6,756 nucleotides of DNA from Methanobacteriota archaeon (GTDB lineage: Archaea > Thermoplasmatota > Poseidoniia > Poseidoniales > Poseidoniaceae): NCBI GenBank assembly GCA_002728035.1, contig PBUZ01000051.1:2781-9536 (forward strand). Reading direction: 5' to 3'. The notes under the pieces are model-generated. The model ran no database searches. It was given only the letters and a program-made list of their open reading frames with translations, and was not told the DNA's origin. The position numbers and the translations under genes are program-made. Shown piece by piece: positions 6,334-6,756 of the stretch; positions within the stretch are counted from its first letter, which is position 1; every line of letters starts with the position of its first letter.

Positions 6334-6756
6334 AATCCGAGGAATGTTTGGAACAGCCATGAGCAACGAACCGTTCCCTTGCATTTTTGTTCAATTGGAC
6401 AAGAGATCAGCAAAGGATTGCATTGATGATTTTTTGAATCAGCGCCCGAGTTCCCGCTGGGTCTTGTTGGGTGAACACGCTGTCCAGACCAACATGCAGA
6501 TTTGGACAGCCTGGGTTCAGGCTGCCAGAAATGAATTACGGGGTTCGATGGTCGCTCGCTCGGTGGATGCAGAATTTTTGCGCTATTTGGCAGGTACGCA
6601 TCACATTTCCGAGGCCTTTTCTCGTGCTGGATTGCAAGAAGGACAACGTCATGCTTGGATCGTTTACCTCCCGCTTGCTGAGGCTCAACACAATGACCTC
6701 GGCCATGCACAACCGTCTTCGCTTGTGCACAGTGGCTATGATGCCGAACGATCAGC
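6326..6756 (+). CDS. cgi121: Cgi121 subunit of KEOPS tRNA t6A complex (3' truncated by window)
   Basis: A 143-codon open frame running off the window, matching the Cgi121/TPRKB family. In KEOPS (Kae1, Bud32, Cgi121, Pcc1), which makes N6-threonylcarbamoyladenosine at tRNA position 37 in the cytosol, Cgi121 binds the Bud32 kinase and the 3' CCA end of tRNA. Visible hallmarks: an N-terminal strand MLEIRGMFG, a central helix HAVQTNMQIWTAWVQAARN (51-69), the core SVDAEFLRYLAGTHHISEAF (79-98), in which family members typically show E-(I/L)-L-x-Y-L-x-G-x-(R/H)-(Q/H)-I, then RAGLQEGQRHAWIVYLP (100-116). The first ATG (6326) fits because its residues form the family's first strand; ATGs at 6344 and 6359 would delete it. 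It overlaps the end of the Hel308 frame by 8 bases (ATGCTTGA), implying one transcript and coupled translation. Tail residues after about 120 (QHNDLGHAQPSSLVHSG) are less conserved. Assignment is confident. Confidence 0.92.
   Translation, partial: MLEIRGMFGTAMSNEPFPCIFVQLDKRSAKDCIDDFLNQRPSSRWVLLGEHAVQTNMQIWTAWVQAARNELRGSMVARSVDAEFLRYLAGTHHISEAFSRAGLQEGQRHAWIVYLPLAEAQHNDLGHAQPSSLVHSGYDAERS

Noticed and set aside
6138..6710. 190-codon open frame on the minus strand
   Set aside because: It covers the antisense of the Hel308 HLH domain and Cgi121, both clearly conserved; the translation is compositionally odd with no domain.

Overview
The window reads as a compact, protein-rich archaeal chromosome segment. 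A Hel308-type Ski2-like helicase sits directly upstream of a Cgi121 (KEOPS) gene, and both are archaeal/eukaryotic-type families. Moderate GC, tight spacing, weak ribosome binding sites and a large secreted, membrane-anchored beta-rich protein fit a mesophilic marine member of the Thermoplasmatota, such as Marine Group II (Poseidoniales). That placement is inference; no rRNA or other marker gene is present to prove it. Every complete gene I can close ends in TGA.

Layout: (1) 1-408 (+), the 3' part of a PaaI-like hotdog thioesterase. (2) 414-941 (+), a SprT/Spartan-like zinc metalloprotease with a C-terminal zinc ribbon. (3) 968-3022 (+), a 684-residue exported membrane protein of unknown function, with a signal peptide, a PPC-like beta domain and three membrane segments. 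(4) 3024-3638 (-), a small two-TM protein with two TerB-like/EF-hand-like helical repeats; it converges on gene 3 with one base between the stops. (5) An 88-bp divergent intergenic region, the only real gap. (6) 3727-6333 (+), a Hel308 helicase frame broken once by an in-frame TGA at 5740-5742, so it appears as a 671-residue helicase core and a separate C-terminal piece. (7) 6326 to the window end (+), Cgi121, overlapping the end of the helicase frame by 8 bases.

Genes 1-3 run head to tail with short gaps and probably form one transcription unit. Genes 6-7 form a second unit joining a replication-fork repair helicase to a subunit of the tRNA t6A-modifying KEOPS complex. The observation most worth checking is the interrupted helicase. 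The stop lies just before the ratchet helix and the HLH domain, the continuation is in the same frame and well conserved, and this is the only stop in the window followed by C. The helicase also carries a low-complexity insertion of about 85 residues between its winged-helix and ratchet domains. I found no CRISPR array, mobile element, tRNA or rRNA gene.
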